Below are positions 22,316 through 37,899 of a stretch of DNA of 64,000 bases, one piece after another. The stretch is from Pyxicephalus adspersus (lineage: Eukaryota; Chordata; Amphibia; Anura; Pyxicephalidae), in the NCBI RefSeq assembly GCF_032062135.1, contig NC_092868.1, forward strand, positions 44,891,603 to 44,955,602. Reading direction: 5' to 3'. Each line of letters opens with the position of its first letter. Within the stretch, counting starts at the first letter, position 1. A model generated the notes under the pieces. The model searched no databases and was not told where the DNA came from. It saw only the letters and a program-made list of their open reading frames with translations. The translations under genes were made by a program, and so were the position numbers.

Positions 22316-23717
22316 ACCCCAAGAAGCTCAGACCAATTCACCTTGGTGTTCACACGAAGAATACAAGTTTGCAAAAAACGATTTACATATTGAAAAGACT
22401 AAAAGGGGGAAAATGTCACTGTAACAAATGTAAGTGTTTGACCTTTGTTTTAGACAACATCAAACAACCCATAAACTGTGCCTATCATTTACAATAAGTG
22501 ACAGGTGTAATCTACTAACCAGTTTACATTTAAAGTACAGTATTGCAATGTTAGTGATTATCAGCCTTGGAACTTTTTAAATGCATAGAAAGTAATTTAC
22601 TTATCTATAACTTGGAACATTGGCAGTGAGCTATTCTTGATATCTTGAGATTAGTTGGGATTGTTGCATATAGTATGTGGTAATAACGTTACATTGCTTG
22701 GAGGTATATAAATATTACTAATATGTGCCATTTTATATTGTGAACATGCCAATACCAATGACATTATTAGCATACAAAGTATTGCAAATTCTCAAGTCAG
22801 AGTTTGAAAACATTTTAGCTATGTTCGGACTGGTAATGCCTTCAATGCAATCACCACTCCCCCTCATACCAGTGGACTGGTGCACTGGGGCAGTTTAGTA
22901 CCGCTCACTGCTGCCTGCTGTCAAATTTGCAGAAGCAGAACCAGCGCTGCAGTCCAAAAGATCGGGAAGCAAGGTGCCAGCCACTGGGAGTTGCATGAGA
23001 TTGCTTGGCAAGTCTGAACATAGTCTTAATACAGGTGAATTTCATGACACTGGGGATTTGCACAGCTTTGTGGCATTCCTAAAGGGAAAACACACTCATA
23101 GAATTATTTTACTAAAACTTCATACAGAGCAAGAGAAGAGTAATCAATACAGATGTATGTGACATGTGAGCTTCCATTACATCTTAGCAATGTTGTTAAA
23201 AGCTAGATTAGTCATCATGTAAAAATGATGGCAAAAGCAGCACCAGGTGGATGGAAAATGTCAAAAATTCATGTATAACATTTTATATTTACCTGCCAAT
23301 AGTTTTTCTTTTTTTACAACATAGCAAGAATATATTATACAAAAACAATGTGGTTTGTATGCAGAATATTAACAGTTAAACTGCTTAATTCTTTGTGAAT
23401 AATTGGACTAGCACATAGAGCCTCACAATTCACCTACAGAGTATAAAATGTGCCCCGATAGTGCAACAGAGCTAAAATACAGGTGTTAATTTCCTGCTGA
23501 AAAAGTCAGATTTTAGAACACACAGATTAACATGAGAAGTTTGTCATCGGTTTAGGTGTTATGTCCTCATGTTAAGGAAATTCATACAGTATGCAAAGAC
23601 AAAGGCAGCTACTAATCATTAACTAAAGCTTTTTGTATTGTTATCCAGACAATTCCCAGAAATTGACTTGTGATTTTGTTTAAGAACTGTGACTGTGCTG
23701 TGTTTTTTGAATCAATG

Positions 23718-23723
23718 AATAAA
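23718..23723 (+). terminator. kbp: Candidate kbp polyadenylation signal
   Basis: AATAAA lies about 1.4 kb after the kbp stop. It is the first canonical hexamer I see on this strand after the stop, followed by a T-rich/GT-containing stretch. Confidence 0.55.
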
Positions 23724-23988
23724 TGTTATATAACAAATGTTAACGTGCTCATTCATGTTTGTATGGCAAAAATGAAGTTTTCTAACTTGTATTCATTGTG
23801 CTAAGGATCACTTCTTTATTAAACATGAACAACAACAAAGTCACAGTGCTTTTTTTTTCTTGTGAACAAAAGGTACTTTTAATATTAAAGCGGAATGAAC
23901 TATAACTTAAAAAAATAAAATTTGGGGACACAGAAACTTTTTGCTATAAAGTGCAGGGAGACAGAATATTTGCACATTATTGCACACT

Positions 23989-24121
23989 TACGTGGTGGCA
24001 AAGAGATCCTCTGGCTCTGAGATGTTTGTGTTCCGGTTCTGCCACCAATGTTGATGGTCACAGTTCTCTTGCAGATGAGCGGTTTTGGTTGGCCAGCCCA
24101 GGATCACATAATTCATGCACA
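23989..24121 (-). pseudogene. Probable Ty3/gypsy-type pol fragment
   Basis: The minus strand is open for about 43 codons before a TAA at 23989-23991. It contains the words Y-V-I-L-G-W-P and H-W-W-Q-N-R-N followed by I-S-E-P-E-D-L-F. This resembles the region before the integrase zinc finger in gypsy-type pol (GWP ... YW..R..L). It is too short for certainty, and no other retroelement parts or LTRs are adjacent. Confidence 0.4.
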
Positions 24122-24523
24122 TAAGTTACCTGGTCCTGACACAGAATTGTACTGAGAAGGTACACTGAGTTGCACATTTCACAGTACTGAAAGCAGACAG
24201 AATGCACATCTTTGACTTAGTCTGCTGTAGTAAAAAAAAAAAAAAAACCTTTCTGCTTTTGAACAGTTACAAAAAATGTAATATTCAGTCCTGCATATTG
24301 TTGCCGAACAACCATGCAGATTTCACCTCTGATATTGCCAGGTCAGGTTATAAAATGTATACTTCTGGAATCCAAGAATTAAAAACCAAGTTTTTTGAGG
24401 TTTAACTTTTGCTTTTAAATGATAAATATAAACTGCTAAATTTGACTTTACTGACCTGGGGCAATGAAAGTAATCCTAAAATAAAGAAATTCATAACAAG
24501 CAAAATGTTATATATAATTTAAA

Positions 24524-24529
24524 TTTATT
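24524..24529 (-). terminator. pank4: Candidate pank4 polyadenylation signal
   Basis: TTTATT on the + strand gives AATAAA on the minus strand, about 155 bases after the pank4 stop codon. Confidence 0.5.
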
Positions 24530-24684
24530 TATATTGATGCATATTGTCCATTTTCAGTTTAGCACAAAAGCACAATATAAATACAGCAATTGTTACCCCC
24601 CATCCCTGTAATAAAAATACATTCTTTACAACGGAAGAATAAAACTAGTGCGGAGGAATGGAGAGCAGTGGTGCAGTAGTGGCC

Positions 24685-24898
24685 TCACTTTGGTGGAGTC
24701 TCATATTTGAAAACAACGCTAAAAATTTTGCCCCCCAATCTTTCTGCAAGCCAAGAGTTCTTAATGACGGCCAGCTTCAGGCTCTCACACTGAAACACGG
24801 CATAGTAGTTGGTGTGGATTGCCCGGCCCATGCCTTCGATAATGACTAGGTCTGTGTTTTTCTCTTTCACCAGCATGGCCAGGCCTTTGTCTAAGCGG
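24685..24898 (-). CDS. pank4: pank4 exon 19 (last coding)
   Basis: It enters at phase 2 (completes a Ser codon) and encodes 70 residues to a TGA at 24685-24687. Motifs: [20 protein letters not shown], and the end F-K-Y-E-T-P-P-K. It is the C-terminal part of the DUF89 domain. Confidence 0.96.
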
Positions 24899-25800
24899 CT
24901 GTAATCAGAAATAAATGTTGCTTAAGAAAAAAGATCATACCAAGGTCAATGGCATTGTGAGTTTAATCTTGATCACAGGCTTTTAGTTAAATAGGAGAAA
25001 GTAGAGGAAGGCTGTACCAAGTACATGTGTATGTACACACATAAAATGTAGTCAAGAGTAAAGTTTTACTTATATCAGTTATTAGTAAACTAACATTTTA
25101 TCGGTTCCCTGTAAACAGTGGTGTGAGTCCCCTCCAGGGACTTTTTTGCCATCACTTTGGAGAGTTCCCTCCACTGCCTGAGTCTCTCTTATAATGGCTC
25201 AGATAGGTGGTTAAAGTTTGAATTATACCAAAGATCTCATCACTGGAGTTTCCAGGAGGAAGCTTCTAAAGCTGCGTACACACGGCAAATTTTTCTCGCC
25301 CGATAATCGGTATCGGCCAATTATCGGGCGAAAATCTGCCGTGTGTACAGTCGGTCGTCGCCCATCGTCCGACGACCGTCCTGGCGGATCCATGGACGAT
25401 GGACGACGACCGATCCTAATGAAAGGGAAGGGGAGAGCGCGCAGCAGGGTGCCGCTCCGTCGCTCTCCCCCTCCCCTCTCCATAGAGCATGAACGGTGCT
25501 GTATGTACAGCATCGTTCATGCATCGTGCAGTCTTTTCTCGTTGGAAAGGATCGTGAAAGATCCTTTCCAACGAGAAAAATTGCAGGTGTGTACGCAGCT
25601 TAAGTGACTCAACCTGTCGGCATCTATCCAAAACTGATATATTTTAGATGGAGTGATTATTTCATTTTGTAGCAGGTATATACACACACAAAGCTCTGAT
25701 TGTACCATAGTCCATGTCTGATTGGGACACAATGAGGCAGGACTACTTTCTCTATTCTGTAAAGACAATACACTTACACAAGTGGTAAAGCACAACTAAC
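24899..25800 (-). other. pank4 intron 18
   Basis: It contains a complete Harbinger-like MITE (25270-25600). The remaining sequence is unremarkable. Confidence 0.85.
25270..25600. mobile_element. Harbinger-like MITE, copy A (331 bp)
   Basis: The terminal inverted repeats AGCTGCGTACACACG and CGTGTGTACGCAGCT (GGTGTGTACGCAGCT as seen) are nearly perfect. TAA flanks both sides (25267-25269 and 25601-25603). The ends are further palindromic through TTTTTCTCG/CGAGAAAAA. This is the best preserved of five copies in the window. Confidence 0.92.
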
Positions 25801-25869
25801 CTTAGATCGAGGCAAGGAGAACTGGAACCTGTCTGTACTAGAATTAACTTTTCATTCTGCAAAGCAGAC
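25801..25869 (-). CDS. pank4: pank4 exon 18
   Basis: 69 nt, enters at phase 2 and leaves at phase 2. It encodes S-A-L-Q-N-E-K-L-I-L-V-Q-T-G-S-S-S-P-C-L-D-L, part of DUF89. The acceptor is ATTTCAG and the donor is the non-ideal GTTAGT. Confidence 0.94.
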
Positions 25870-26563
25870 CTGAAATAGAACAAATCAATGTAGCTTAGCC
25901 AGTTGAATTCAAACAGCAGTAATAAATCTTCAATAAAAATATATAGCATATAATATATATATATATAGCAGAAGATCTGATATCTGGGGTGTTAGAGAGG
26001 GATTGAGGACTCAAGTGCTTCTGCTATAAACTTTAAGGATAAATTTCTCCCTGCAGCTGCAGAGTTCACAAAAAAAAACCACACTGAAATCTTCAAATTC
26101 TTTTAGCAGCTTAGCTCCTTTAGGTCTGTGTTTCCAAGTTGCTTCTGGAATTAAGGAGTAGTTGGAGCTAAGCTTCTGTGAGAGGAACTGAAAGTGAACC
26201 TGTGCCCTTCATATGGATTGCTATATGCTTAGCTGTCCCAAACATTTGTGAGCTTTCACATCAAATGAAAATAGGGCCCTACTTATCCCATACATACTAT
26301 TCAGAATGTGGATTCCTTTCATTCTTATTGCCATGTGGTGTTAAGAGTTTTAATGGGTGGGAAAAATAAATAGTTGGAGCTGTGACTCAGGAAAAGCCAG
26401 GCAGTTTGAAGTGACATGGAGGATAGACAAAATTGTGCTACAGACTATAAATAGCAGAGTAATGTATAAATAATGAATCTGTACAAATAATTAACAGTAG
26501 ACTCTATGCTTACTCTCTAAACACTCCAACAGATCTTCTGAAATCTAGGTGTTGTATACTTAC
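25870..26563 (-). other. pank4 intron 17
   Basis: It holds a short (AT) tract near 25950-25967; otherwise nothing is recognised. Confidence 0.85.
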
Positions 26564-26664
26564 TGTATGATTGAATCCATCTCTGCTATACGTTCTACTA
26601 CAATGAGAGACTCATTATATGTCACATCATTAAGGGCAGGTCCTGAATTACATGCCAGGATGAC
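26564..26664 (-). CDS. pank4: pank4 exon 17: DUF89 metal site
   Basis: 101 nt, phase 0 to 2. It encodes [15 protein letters not shown]. The Asp of A-L-N-D corresponds to the third metal ligand (human D659). [10 protein letters not shown] follows. Confidence 0.95.
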
Positions 26665-27112
<448 letters not shown>

Positions 27113-28262
27113 CTAAAAAAACAAAAACATTTACTCAAAGTTTGTCTTATTAAATAAAGTAAAAAAAAAAAAGAAAACGACCTTAACTGTAATAAAAAGT
27201 GCAACAGATAAAAAAATAAAAGTTGCAATGATACACAGCAGAGGAAATCTTGCTACAATACAAGACCACAGTTGACAGGGACTGAACACATAGGTTACAG
27301 ATTTGTAAACCACCACCAGCTAAATTAGGGGAGAAGCCAGGAAGGGACTGAATGTTCTGTGCCATCAACTTAGGTATCTGACCCAGAAAAGGTCTGATTG
27401 CAGTCCTGGCTTGATAATGTCACGTGTGCATTAATTTTCTAGTTTCACCCTGGTTTTATTTTAGAATATCAGCAAAATATGTAAGAAAGAGGTGTGCGGG
27501 ACAGTACAGTATTGATGCTGACTGGAGCGAATACATAAAACACTAAGTCAAACAACAATAGGTGCCAACAAACCACACTGCTATACAACACACTTTATGC
27601 ACTACTAAGCACTGTGTGCAAAGGTGAGTATTTGGTTTTTATTCAATTGCCATGACATGCAACGCACCACAGCACAGTGTAGGTGTACATTTCTAGTCAA
27701 AGTTAATTACATCCAGGCAGACTGGAACACACCTTTGCTATTGTGCACACCAAACATGTTGTGTGTTGTTCATTTTTTTGTACATGCGGGTATGACAACT
27801 GACCATTTACAGTGAATACGCTGCTGAATGTTAATGACTGCAATGCATAAATATGCAACTGGGCACAAATTAATGTGCGTTCTTAAGGCTCTGCACGTTA
27901 ACAGAAATAAATACTGCACAATAAAATGCTTGTGGTAATGCTTGGTCATGAAATAGAGCACTTTAAACAGAAGACACTGCCTTTTATACTAAGGTTTTAC
28001 TCTCAAAACTCCTTTTATAGTGTTTCCTTGACATTCCAGTAAATTAGTTTTAGATATGTAACAGTAGATGTACCTTGTATCCATGAGCCCTCTTTAAATT
28101 GTCCTTCATTCTTTTAAGTTTGTAAATTTAATTACAGATATCAGACACAAGTGAACTGCTTCATGATGAAAACCTGGACTCCACATTGAATATAACACTT
28201 TACATGACAATTAAAAAGAAATGCAGTAATATTGTCAAGCCATACATGTGAACGAATATTAC
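27113..28262 (-). other. pank4 intron 15
   Basis: About 1.15 kb, AT-rich. No repeat family was identified. Confidence 0.8.
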
Positions 28263-28312
28263 CTTTAATCTCTTGATCCATTCATGATAGGAATCTACAA
28301 GCCATGGTCTTG
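28263..28312 (-). CDS. pank4: pank4 exon 15 (50 nt)
   Basis: A small exon, entering at phase 1 and leaving at phase 0. It encodes R-P-W-L-V-D-S-Y-H-E-W-I-K-R-L-K, as in human R-P-W-L-V-D-S-Y-S-E-W. It links the kinase-like part and DUF89. Confidence 0.93.
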
Positions 28313-28715
28313 CTGTTAGGAAATAAAGTAAAAAGCACATTATAGTTCTTTCACTACATTATATTGGAGGAATTTTGGTACATTCAGGTTTATTCAATGC
28401 CAATGACCAATGTTCAGTAACCTGCAGCAGCCAATCAGAAATACTGATCTCTTTAAAGTATAGTAAGTGACTGATTTGTATACCTGCGCATGTTCTACTG
28501 TCTCTGCTCTGAAAGCTACCACAGTAAATAAGCCAATTTCTCTTTGGACTGTCCCAAAATCTACACAGACTACAGAATCCTTTTTACAACTTGTACAGTT
28601 TTTTGGCTTTATGCCTGCTTACGCGTTATTTGAATTGTGTAATAACGCTTATGCTAGCTAAACAATATACAGTTTTTTTAAAAATGCACAAAATCTGTGG
28701 TTTCATCATACCAAC
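28313..28715 (-). other. pank4 intron 14
   Basis: A 403 bp intron with no recognised feature. Confidence 0.85.
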
Positions 28716-28771
28716 CTTGTAACTTTGTCTTTGCTTCCTCAAATCCAAACTCAGGGTCAGACTCCAAGACG
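28716..28771 (-). CDS. pank4: pank4 exon 14 (56 nt)
   Basis: It enters at phase 2 and leaves at phase 1. It encodes V-L-E-S-D-P-E-F-G-F-E-E-A-K-T-K-L-Q. The donor is the weak GTTGGT; with exon 15 it forms a pair of very short exons. Confidence 0.93.
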
Positions 28772-31004
28772 CTGCATAAAACATGACCAAATAGCATCAT
28801 GTTACAATTTCCAGCAATCTTTACATATAACATGCCATTCAATAATACATTATATCAACTTCCATTCATTTTGTACTCCACTACCATTTGCACAAAGACA
28901 TCTGCATTGGGCCTGGGAAGGTGTGGGGGGGGGGGGGGGAATCTAAACCACAGTGGCTGCAATTAGTGACTTTTTAGATTTGTTTTACTAATACGGTCTC
29001 TGTCTCCTTGTCCTGTTCTTTTGACCCCTTGTCAGCGAGACAGAAAAATTACAGAAAAGGAGAGAACCAATGCAAGAATAAAAACAGATGGTTTCCTTCC
29101 TCATTTTGCAACTTCTGAATAATTTTGGCTACAACTCAGCTGGGTGTATCTTGGAACAATTACAGTAACATTGCGGGAGAGATTTTTAATGCAGGAATTT
29201 ATGCCTGTAATCCTGTCTGATAAGAATGTCTCCCAGAAACTCTGCAATCCAGGCAGGATCTCAGCATTTCTCATAGATCCATGTGCTGATATTTTGCACA
29301 GCTAGTCAGCTTATTTTGAACCCTAAATTGCTTAAATTAGTCAAGAAAATGAGAGTGGTGGGTCTCCACAAATCGCAATTAATGATGGGCTAAGCTCTCA
29401 TCTCCTTGAGTCAGTTCAAAGAGCGCTACCTGTTCTTGCTCATTTCACCAATCTAATTTCAGTGACTCATTTCTGTAACTTTACATATTGAACAAAAAGT
29501 AATTCACATTCCATATTGCATGGTAAACTGATAATAAAAGTACAAAAATATGAAGTATACCAAACTACACAAAATACATGCAGCAGCTTTATATAATATA
29601 AGTCAAATGAAGTGGGTAGAACAAGAAGATGTCCTTGTTTTTCCAGCTATGAAGGTTTAAGTGTAATGTGTAAGGATTATGTCAATCCAAGTTAACAATA
29701 TCCATCCTGCCATCTATGCATAGTATAAGGGCTGCTCTAGCGCTGAGGTCACCAACCCGTGGTCCACGGGAAAATTTTGGTGGTCTGCCCCCAATGGGGC
29801 AAGTAGAAGGACCCCGCTGGGGGCGCTCTGGCCAGAGCAGCGCACCATGTCTCCTGTACAGATCACAAGCTTAAGGCGGTGGGCAGGTTGTGTCTCTGGA
29901 CACAACTCACTCACTCTCCCATCGCAGGTCTGAATGGGTGGGTTCTGGCATCATGACCTCACAAAACCGGTAAGTTTAGTGGTCCGTAGGTCCGAAAATG
30001 TTGGCGACCACTGTTCTAGAAAGTTAGAGAATGTTGGAAAACAAAATAAAAAGTGGGGAGAGAAGCCACTGGTATACCCAGATAGCAAATCATTCTCTTA
30101 TCTTTTTTTTTTCACTTTTTTGAATATCAGCAACGATATGGATCACCCCTAGCTCTCCCACAAGCTAACTCCCTAGCGTGGCCATCATACAAACAGAATA
30201 TGACTCTAGTAATAGAAGGACACTAAAAAGTAAATCTGTGGTTACTTTAACAAACCATATGCATTTCAGTGATAGAAAGCAGGTACCTTGAGGCTAACAC
30301 AGCAGGGCAGTGGAGTCGGTTCATCTGAGGTTTGTCCTTGTACACAGCTTGCTGGTCTGATATACAAGTAGTCACTTCCAAAACTAAACACAATCAGTTC
30401 TTGTGAAAACTATTTGCACATCATCTCTGCAGCACTGACAATGATATGCGAGAACACAAAGCAGCTGTATGTAACCTTATGTATTGGTAGCTTTTCTGCT
30501 GCCATGTATATAATTCTGACTTCTTGTATTCTAAACTTTCTAATGACCAATTCAGCAAGTATTCAGGTTAGGAATAGACAGAAGCCACCTGCATACTAGT
30601 TTTGGAAGAGTGACTTGGTACTACAGCATGTGGATAATAATGGCAGCCAAACAACAAAAAATGAAAAGTCAGGAATAGCAGCCTCCGTGTTTCTCTCAGT
30701 AAAGGACTTCCTGTAAAGTGACTACATGGTGACAAACACATAGGTTAAAATAGAAACCTTCATTACTGAAAGAACCACAGAATGCTGCTTACATCTGCTA
30801 CCCTTCACATATTTATGTGTATTACCAGAGAGGTACATTTTAAGGTCAATATTAAGGGAAAAAAAAAGACAAGGATTCAATAACTATAATAAGCATCCTA
30901 GCATGTAAAGGCTGCTAGGTATTTCAGGGTGACACTGCGCTGAAAGACTAGAAAGCGGAGATTAGCTACATAAACACAGTCGTTGTAAAACATGGAACAC
31001 CTAC
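28772..31004 (-). other. pank4 intron 13
   Basis: It contains a G13 run (28926-28939) and a hAT-like MITE (29743-30013). The rest is unrecognised. Confidence 0.8.
29743..30013 (+). mobile_element. hAT-like MITE, GGTCGCCAAC family
   Basis: The ends CTGAGGTCACCAACC and, inverted, GTTGGCGACCACTG are complementary. The flanks share a TCTAG core (CTCTAGCG and TTCTAGAA), as for hAT target sites. The interior is shared with the copy at 5360. Confidence 0.75.
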
Positions 31005-31156
31005 TCGGAGACTGCTTTTGCTCCCCAGTCAAAGACATTGCCTGCTAACAGTCCTTTCACCAGAGCAAACTGTTTGTCCTCCCAGCCCAATGCATCCAAA
31101 GATCTGATAACTTTCTGATAACATTTTAACGCTATGTCATTCTCTTTCTGCTTTAC
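31005..31156 (-). CDS. pank4: pank4 exon 13
   Basis: 152 nt, phase 0 to 2. It encodes [12 protein letters not shown] and [11 protein letters not shown], then [15 protein letters not shown]. The donor is GTAGGT; exonic reading past it would meet TAG at once. Confidence 0.94.
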
Positions 31157-34270
<3,114 letters not shown>

Positions 34271-34383
34271 AAGGGCTGGTGCCTGAGAGTCTGTAATTTG
34301 TTCCAGTACTTCTGCTGGAACTTTTCTGCCCGCTCTACCGCATCCATGGCATCAAGTTGACTGGCAACAGCACGTTTAGCAAC
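34271..34383 (-). CDS. pank4: pank4 exon 11
   Basis: 113 nt, phase 0 to 2. It encodes V-A-K-R-A-V-A-S-Q and [16 protein letters not shown], then H-Q-P. It is a helical linker between the two catalytic units. Confidence 0.94.
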
Positions 34384-34592
34384 CTTGTGAATAAAGAAAG
34401 ATTTGAGAAAAGGGTAAATCTCAGTTTGCAATGGAAAAAAAAAAACCTGACCTTGCAGAGTCCATGCCTAAAGGGTGTCACCACAGCACCCAGCTCTCAA
34501 AGCATGATGATGAAGGGAGTTGGCTGTATGTGTTCTCCGTAAAAATAGCAAAGAGGGTAGCGCACATTACATGACATGGTGCACATTACATG

Positions 34593-34595
<3 letters not shown>

Positions 34596-34645
<50 letters not shown>

Positions 34646-34651
34646 TTTTTA

Positions 34652-34682
<31 letters not shown>
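34596..34682. repeat. Compound (AT)n/(AC)n microsatellite
   Basis: An AT tract, a short ACACAC, a second AT tract and then a CA tract. It is probably polymorphic. Confidence 0.96.
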
Positions 34683-36073
34683 AAATTTCCCTAGTTTTTG
34701 AACCTAATGGACTTTTCAACATAATGGTCATCTTTCAACGTGACTAACTATGTAAAGATATATATTTATTTATTGTGAGATCACCCGTAGCAATGGGGGG
34801 TGTATCAAACAGAAAACAGGGCCAGCAGGATAAAGTGCATCACTTTATTCACTTATACAATTTCCACACAAAAACCGGCAAAATAAAACAAACAGCAAAA
34901 ATAAAGCCTGGCCACTTGGCCACTAACTCACTGTTAGATCCCTTTACTAACAATCCAGCCCAACCTAGTGCTGTGTAGGACTCTAAGGCCCTAACCATAA
35001 ATGTTTTGTAACAAGGTCTGTCTTTTACTCACAGTTCACCTTGGCCCAGGTGAGCAGCCAAGAACAGAAATAAAGCCTGAAATAAGCAGGCTGGGAGTTT
35101 ATATCCCCAGCCTAATTTCTAGGATGCATTTCAGGTGAGACAGTTACACCTGATCATACCTAGGCCTCTTTAGCTCCCCCACCTGGCCAGGTAGCTCATT
35201 ATCATTCTGCCCGGTACTTCAACCCCACCTTCAGGTCAAAAGGAAAACTGTCTGACTAAATAGAAAAATACTCTGCGTATAACCTGTATCTGGGGCAAAT
35301 GTACCTGTCATTCTGGACAAAACCCTGTGATTTCTTTGGTCAGCTGTTACATTATACTGGTTGGTCTAGCCTTACCCAGTGATGAATGTTTACCCTAATG
35401 ATGTGCCACTAACCCCAGATAGTTAGCATAACCCATATATGCCCAGAACAAAAAAAAAAAAAAAAAAAAGAAAACTTCTAATTTATAAAAAGTGTGTCAT
35501 AGCTTAAAGCAGGCCCAAACTTAAAAAAAACAAACAAAACAAAAAAACACCAAATGGTAGCACTATTTGATAAAAGAGACACACAGTGCAACGTTTCTGT
35601 TGTCAATTAACACCTTGGCACCTGGTGGGTATTTGTTTCAGCTCTAAACTACATGGACTACATGGCCACCACAAGCAGAGCCAGCCGCTGGGGATAATGT
35701 AACTCCTGTGCACGCACTGCTTTATCCCATTAGTAAGGAAGACCACCATCTCCACAGAAGTCCACCATGAAGCCAGCAGTCGACAGGTCCTGGTCATTGC
35801 TGCAGGTTAACTGCACAGGGCAAGTATGTGACATAATCAGCAAGTATGATGTGCAAACTTGCCAATTATGGCAGAAGCTCACCACCCACCAATGAGTTTA
35901 GTTCCTCTGTAATATGCTCAGAATTCTAGGCCAAGGTTCTACCAAGGCGCGGTCTATTTATTAGAGGTGTCCACTGATAATATTCTTTGCAGGACATTAT
36001 TCCGATAACATTACCCAATTAATGTAGGGCTCCTGTACTTTACAATTATCTATTCGCCAGGATTATTACAATA

Positions 36074-36292
36074 AGCCTGATTTATTAAAGCTCTCCAAAG
36101 CTGGAGACTACACTGTCATAAGTGAAGCTGGGCGATCCAGCAAACTTGGAATGGATCTGGTCCAGGATCAAAAACATTTGCTACCTAACAGCAAAAAACT
36201 TTGAAGAATTCCATTCCAGGTTTGTTGGATCACCTTGCTTTACTGATGAAAGCTTATCCTCTACAGCCTCGAAGAGCTTTTTTAAATCAGGC
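36074..36292. mobile_element. Palindromic MITE (TCAGGC family), copy 1
   Basis: GCCTGATTTATTAAAGCTCT on the left is mirrored by AGAGCTTTTTTAAATCAGGC on the right. The inner arms around GGATCTGGTCC are also complementary, so most of the element can fold on itself. Confidence 0.85.
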
Positions 36293-36834
36293 CCAATGCT
36301 TTAGTACAGTTTTCAAAGTAATTTGGTTATGTTATCAGTTGTCAGAACCTACAGAACTAAAAAGAAATAAAGAATAGAGATGTCATGGGAAAAGTCCCCA
36401 CTTGATGGCGCCAAGCTACAGCTATTAAAACAAGCCTCTGATAAATAATTCCTGAAATTCCATTTAAATAATTAATCCATATGTGCCTTTAAAAAAGAAT
36501 TAGGAGCCAATATAAAGGGCAGCACTATGGCCATATCGCTTTTTAAAAAGAGTACTCCACAGACCGCTGGCTGCATTTTACAAATGAAACGTTAAAATGA
36601 AAAGTGCAGTGTAGAGTAATCACTTTGTGGTGTCCTAATGAAGATAACGTTATTCATTAGCTGTTGCTCCTTAGTGTTAATTTTGCAGAAACCTTTTGGG
36701 CTTCAAAGTTTAAAAACTTTATACATTTTTTAAAAAATATATATTTTCCTTGTTATCTCACAGAGGAAGGATCTTAGCTGCTCCTTTGGTAATGCAGTGT
36801 TTATGGGACTTCAGCCACAATGATAAATACTCAC

Positions 36835-36990
36835 TCCTTCCAATGCATCTTCAAAGCAGGTGAGCCAGTACTCCCGAGCCATTGCATCTTCTGTAAGATC
36901 CACTGTATCAGGGATATAGGAAGACGGATCAAACAGCAGAGGGAGGTTTACTAATTGGCGCTCCAACCGGTCCATTTCCAACATGTCAAA
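36835..36990 (-). CDS. pank4: pank4 exon 10
   Basis: 156 nt, phase 0 to 0. It encodes [11 protein letters not shown] and [14 protein letters not shown], then [12 protein letters not shown]. Confidence 0.95.
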
Positions 36991-37378
36991 CTGAGGGGAA
37001 CAGAAGTTTCTATATAAATAACACCAAGGTATGGATAGAGCCATGAGTACTATAGACTTTTATATGAAACATAGAATATATGTGATGCCTGTCACAACCA
37101 TACAGTGATTTAGAGATTTTACGTCAAAGGACCGGTAAATACGCAGGTATGGGTCAGCTGCTATGATGTCTTGTCTGTGTGCTGCCTCCTTCATAAAATG
37201 TATGAGCTCAGACTGGCTGAATGTGCATGGAAATTGACTTCTGTTGGCTGAACTTATTTTTGGATTTAAGGCCTTTTTCTGGGACACAATGTAAGTGATG
37301 ATTGTTACCATCATGTGAAGTACTAAAGGTCTACCATTTTTGTGTAAAATTTAGTTTCAGTGGTCCTTAGAAGACTTA

Positions 37379-37690
37379 GGCTACATACACATGTCAGATG
37401 ATTCTTGTCTGATAATTGCCACAGGGCTGATATCAGACAAGAATCTGGCGTGTGTACCGCATTCTTCCTTCATGGATCTCTCCTGGCGGATCTGTGAACG
37501 ACAAATGATCGTAATGAAAGTGAAGGGTAGAGAGTATAGTGGGGTGCTGCTACGTCGTTCTCGCCCTCCCTTCTTCATAGAGCAGAATGGTGCTGTATGT
37601 ACAGTGCTCATTCATGCATCGTGCAGTCTTTTGTCCTTGGAAAGGATCATGAAAGATCCTTTCCAACGACAATTATTGCGTGATTGCAGC
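37379..37690. mobile_element. Harbinger-like MITE, copy B (one decayed end)
   Basis: It starts GGCTACATACACATG after TTA. The interior shares GGATCTCTCCTGGCGGATCT and the AAAGGATCATGAAAGATCC core with the other copies. The right terminal repeat has decayed. Confidence 0.75.
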
Positions 37691-37838
37691 CATGTGGCCC
37701 CACAGAAAATAATTACACTGTATTCAGCTCAACGATCCAGTGTGGGTGTGCCCATTTTAACCTCCCAAACTCAGGATAAGCAGCAATATCCAAGATTACC
37801 TACAACTAGTATGATTTTGACATTACTATGAAAACTAG

Positions 37839-37840
<2 letters not shown>

Positions 37841-37895
<55 letters not shown>
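37841..37895. repeat. (AT)n microsatellite
   Basis: An alternating AT tract, followed by a second irregular one at 37946-37980. Confidence 0.97.

Positions 37896-37899
<4 letters not shown>

Larger units (their letters stand above)
22316..24684. other. 3' UTRs of kbp and pank4 and the gap between them
   Basis: The kbp 3' UTR would run to about 23740 and the pank4 3' UTR from 24684 down to about 24510. Between them lie a likely gypsy pol fragment (23989-24121), a poly(A) run near 24232-24246 and AT-rich sequence. Confidence 0.65.
34384..36834 (-). other. pank4 intron 10
   Basis: It contains a compound (AT)n/(CA)n microsatellite (34596-34682), a poly(A) run (35450-35469), a palindromic MITE (36074-36292) and a CTCF-like word at 36399-36411. 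Confidence 0.8.

Noticed and set aside
37391..37831. A 146-codon open frame
   Set aside because: It spans a Harbinger-like MITE; similar chance frames occur in the other copies.
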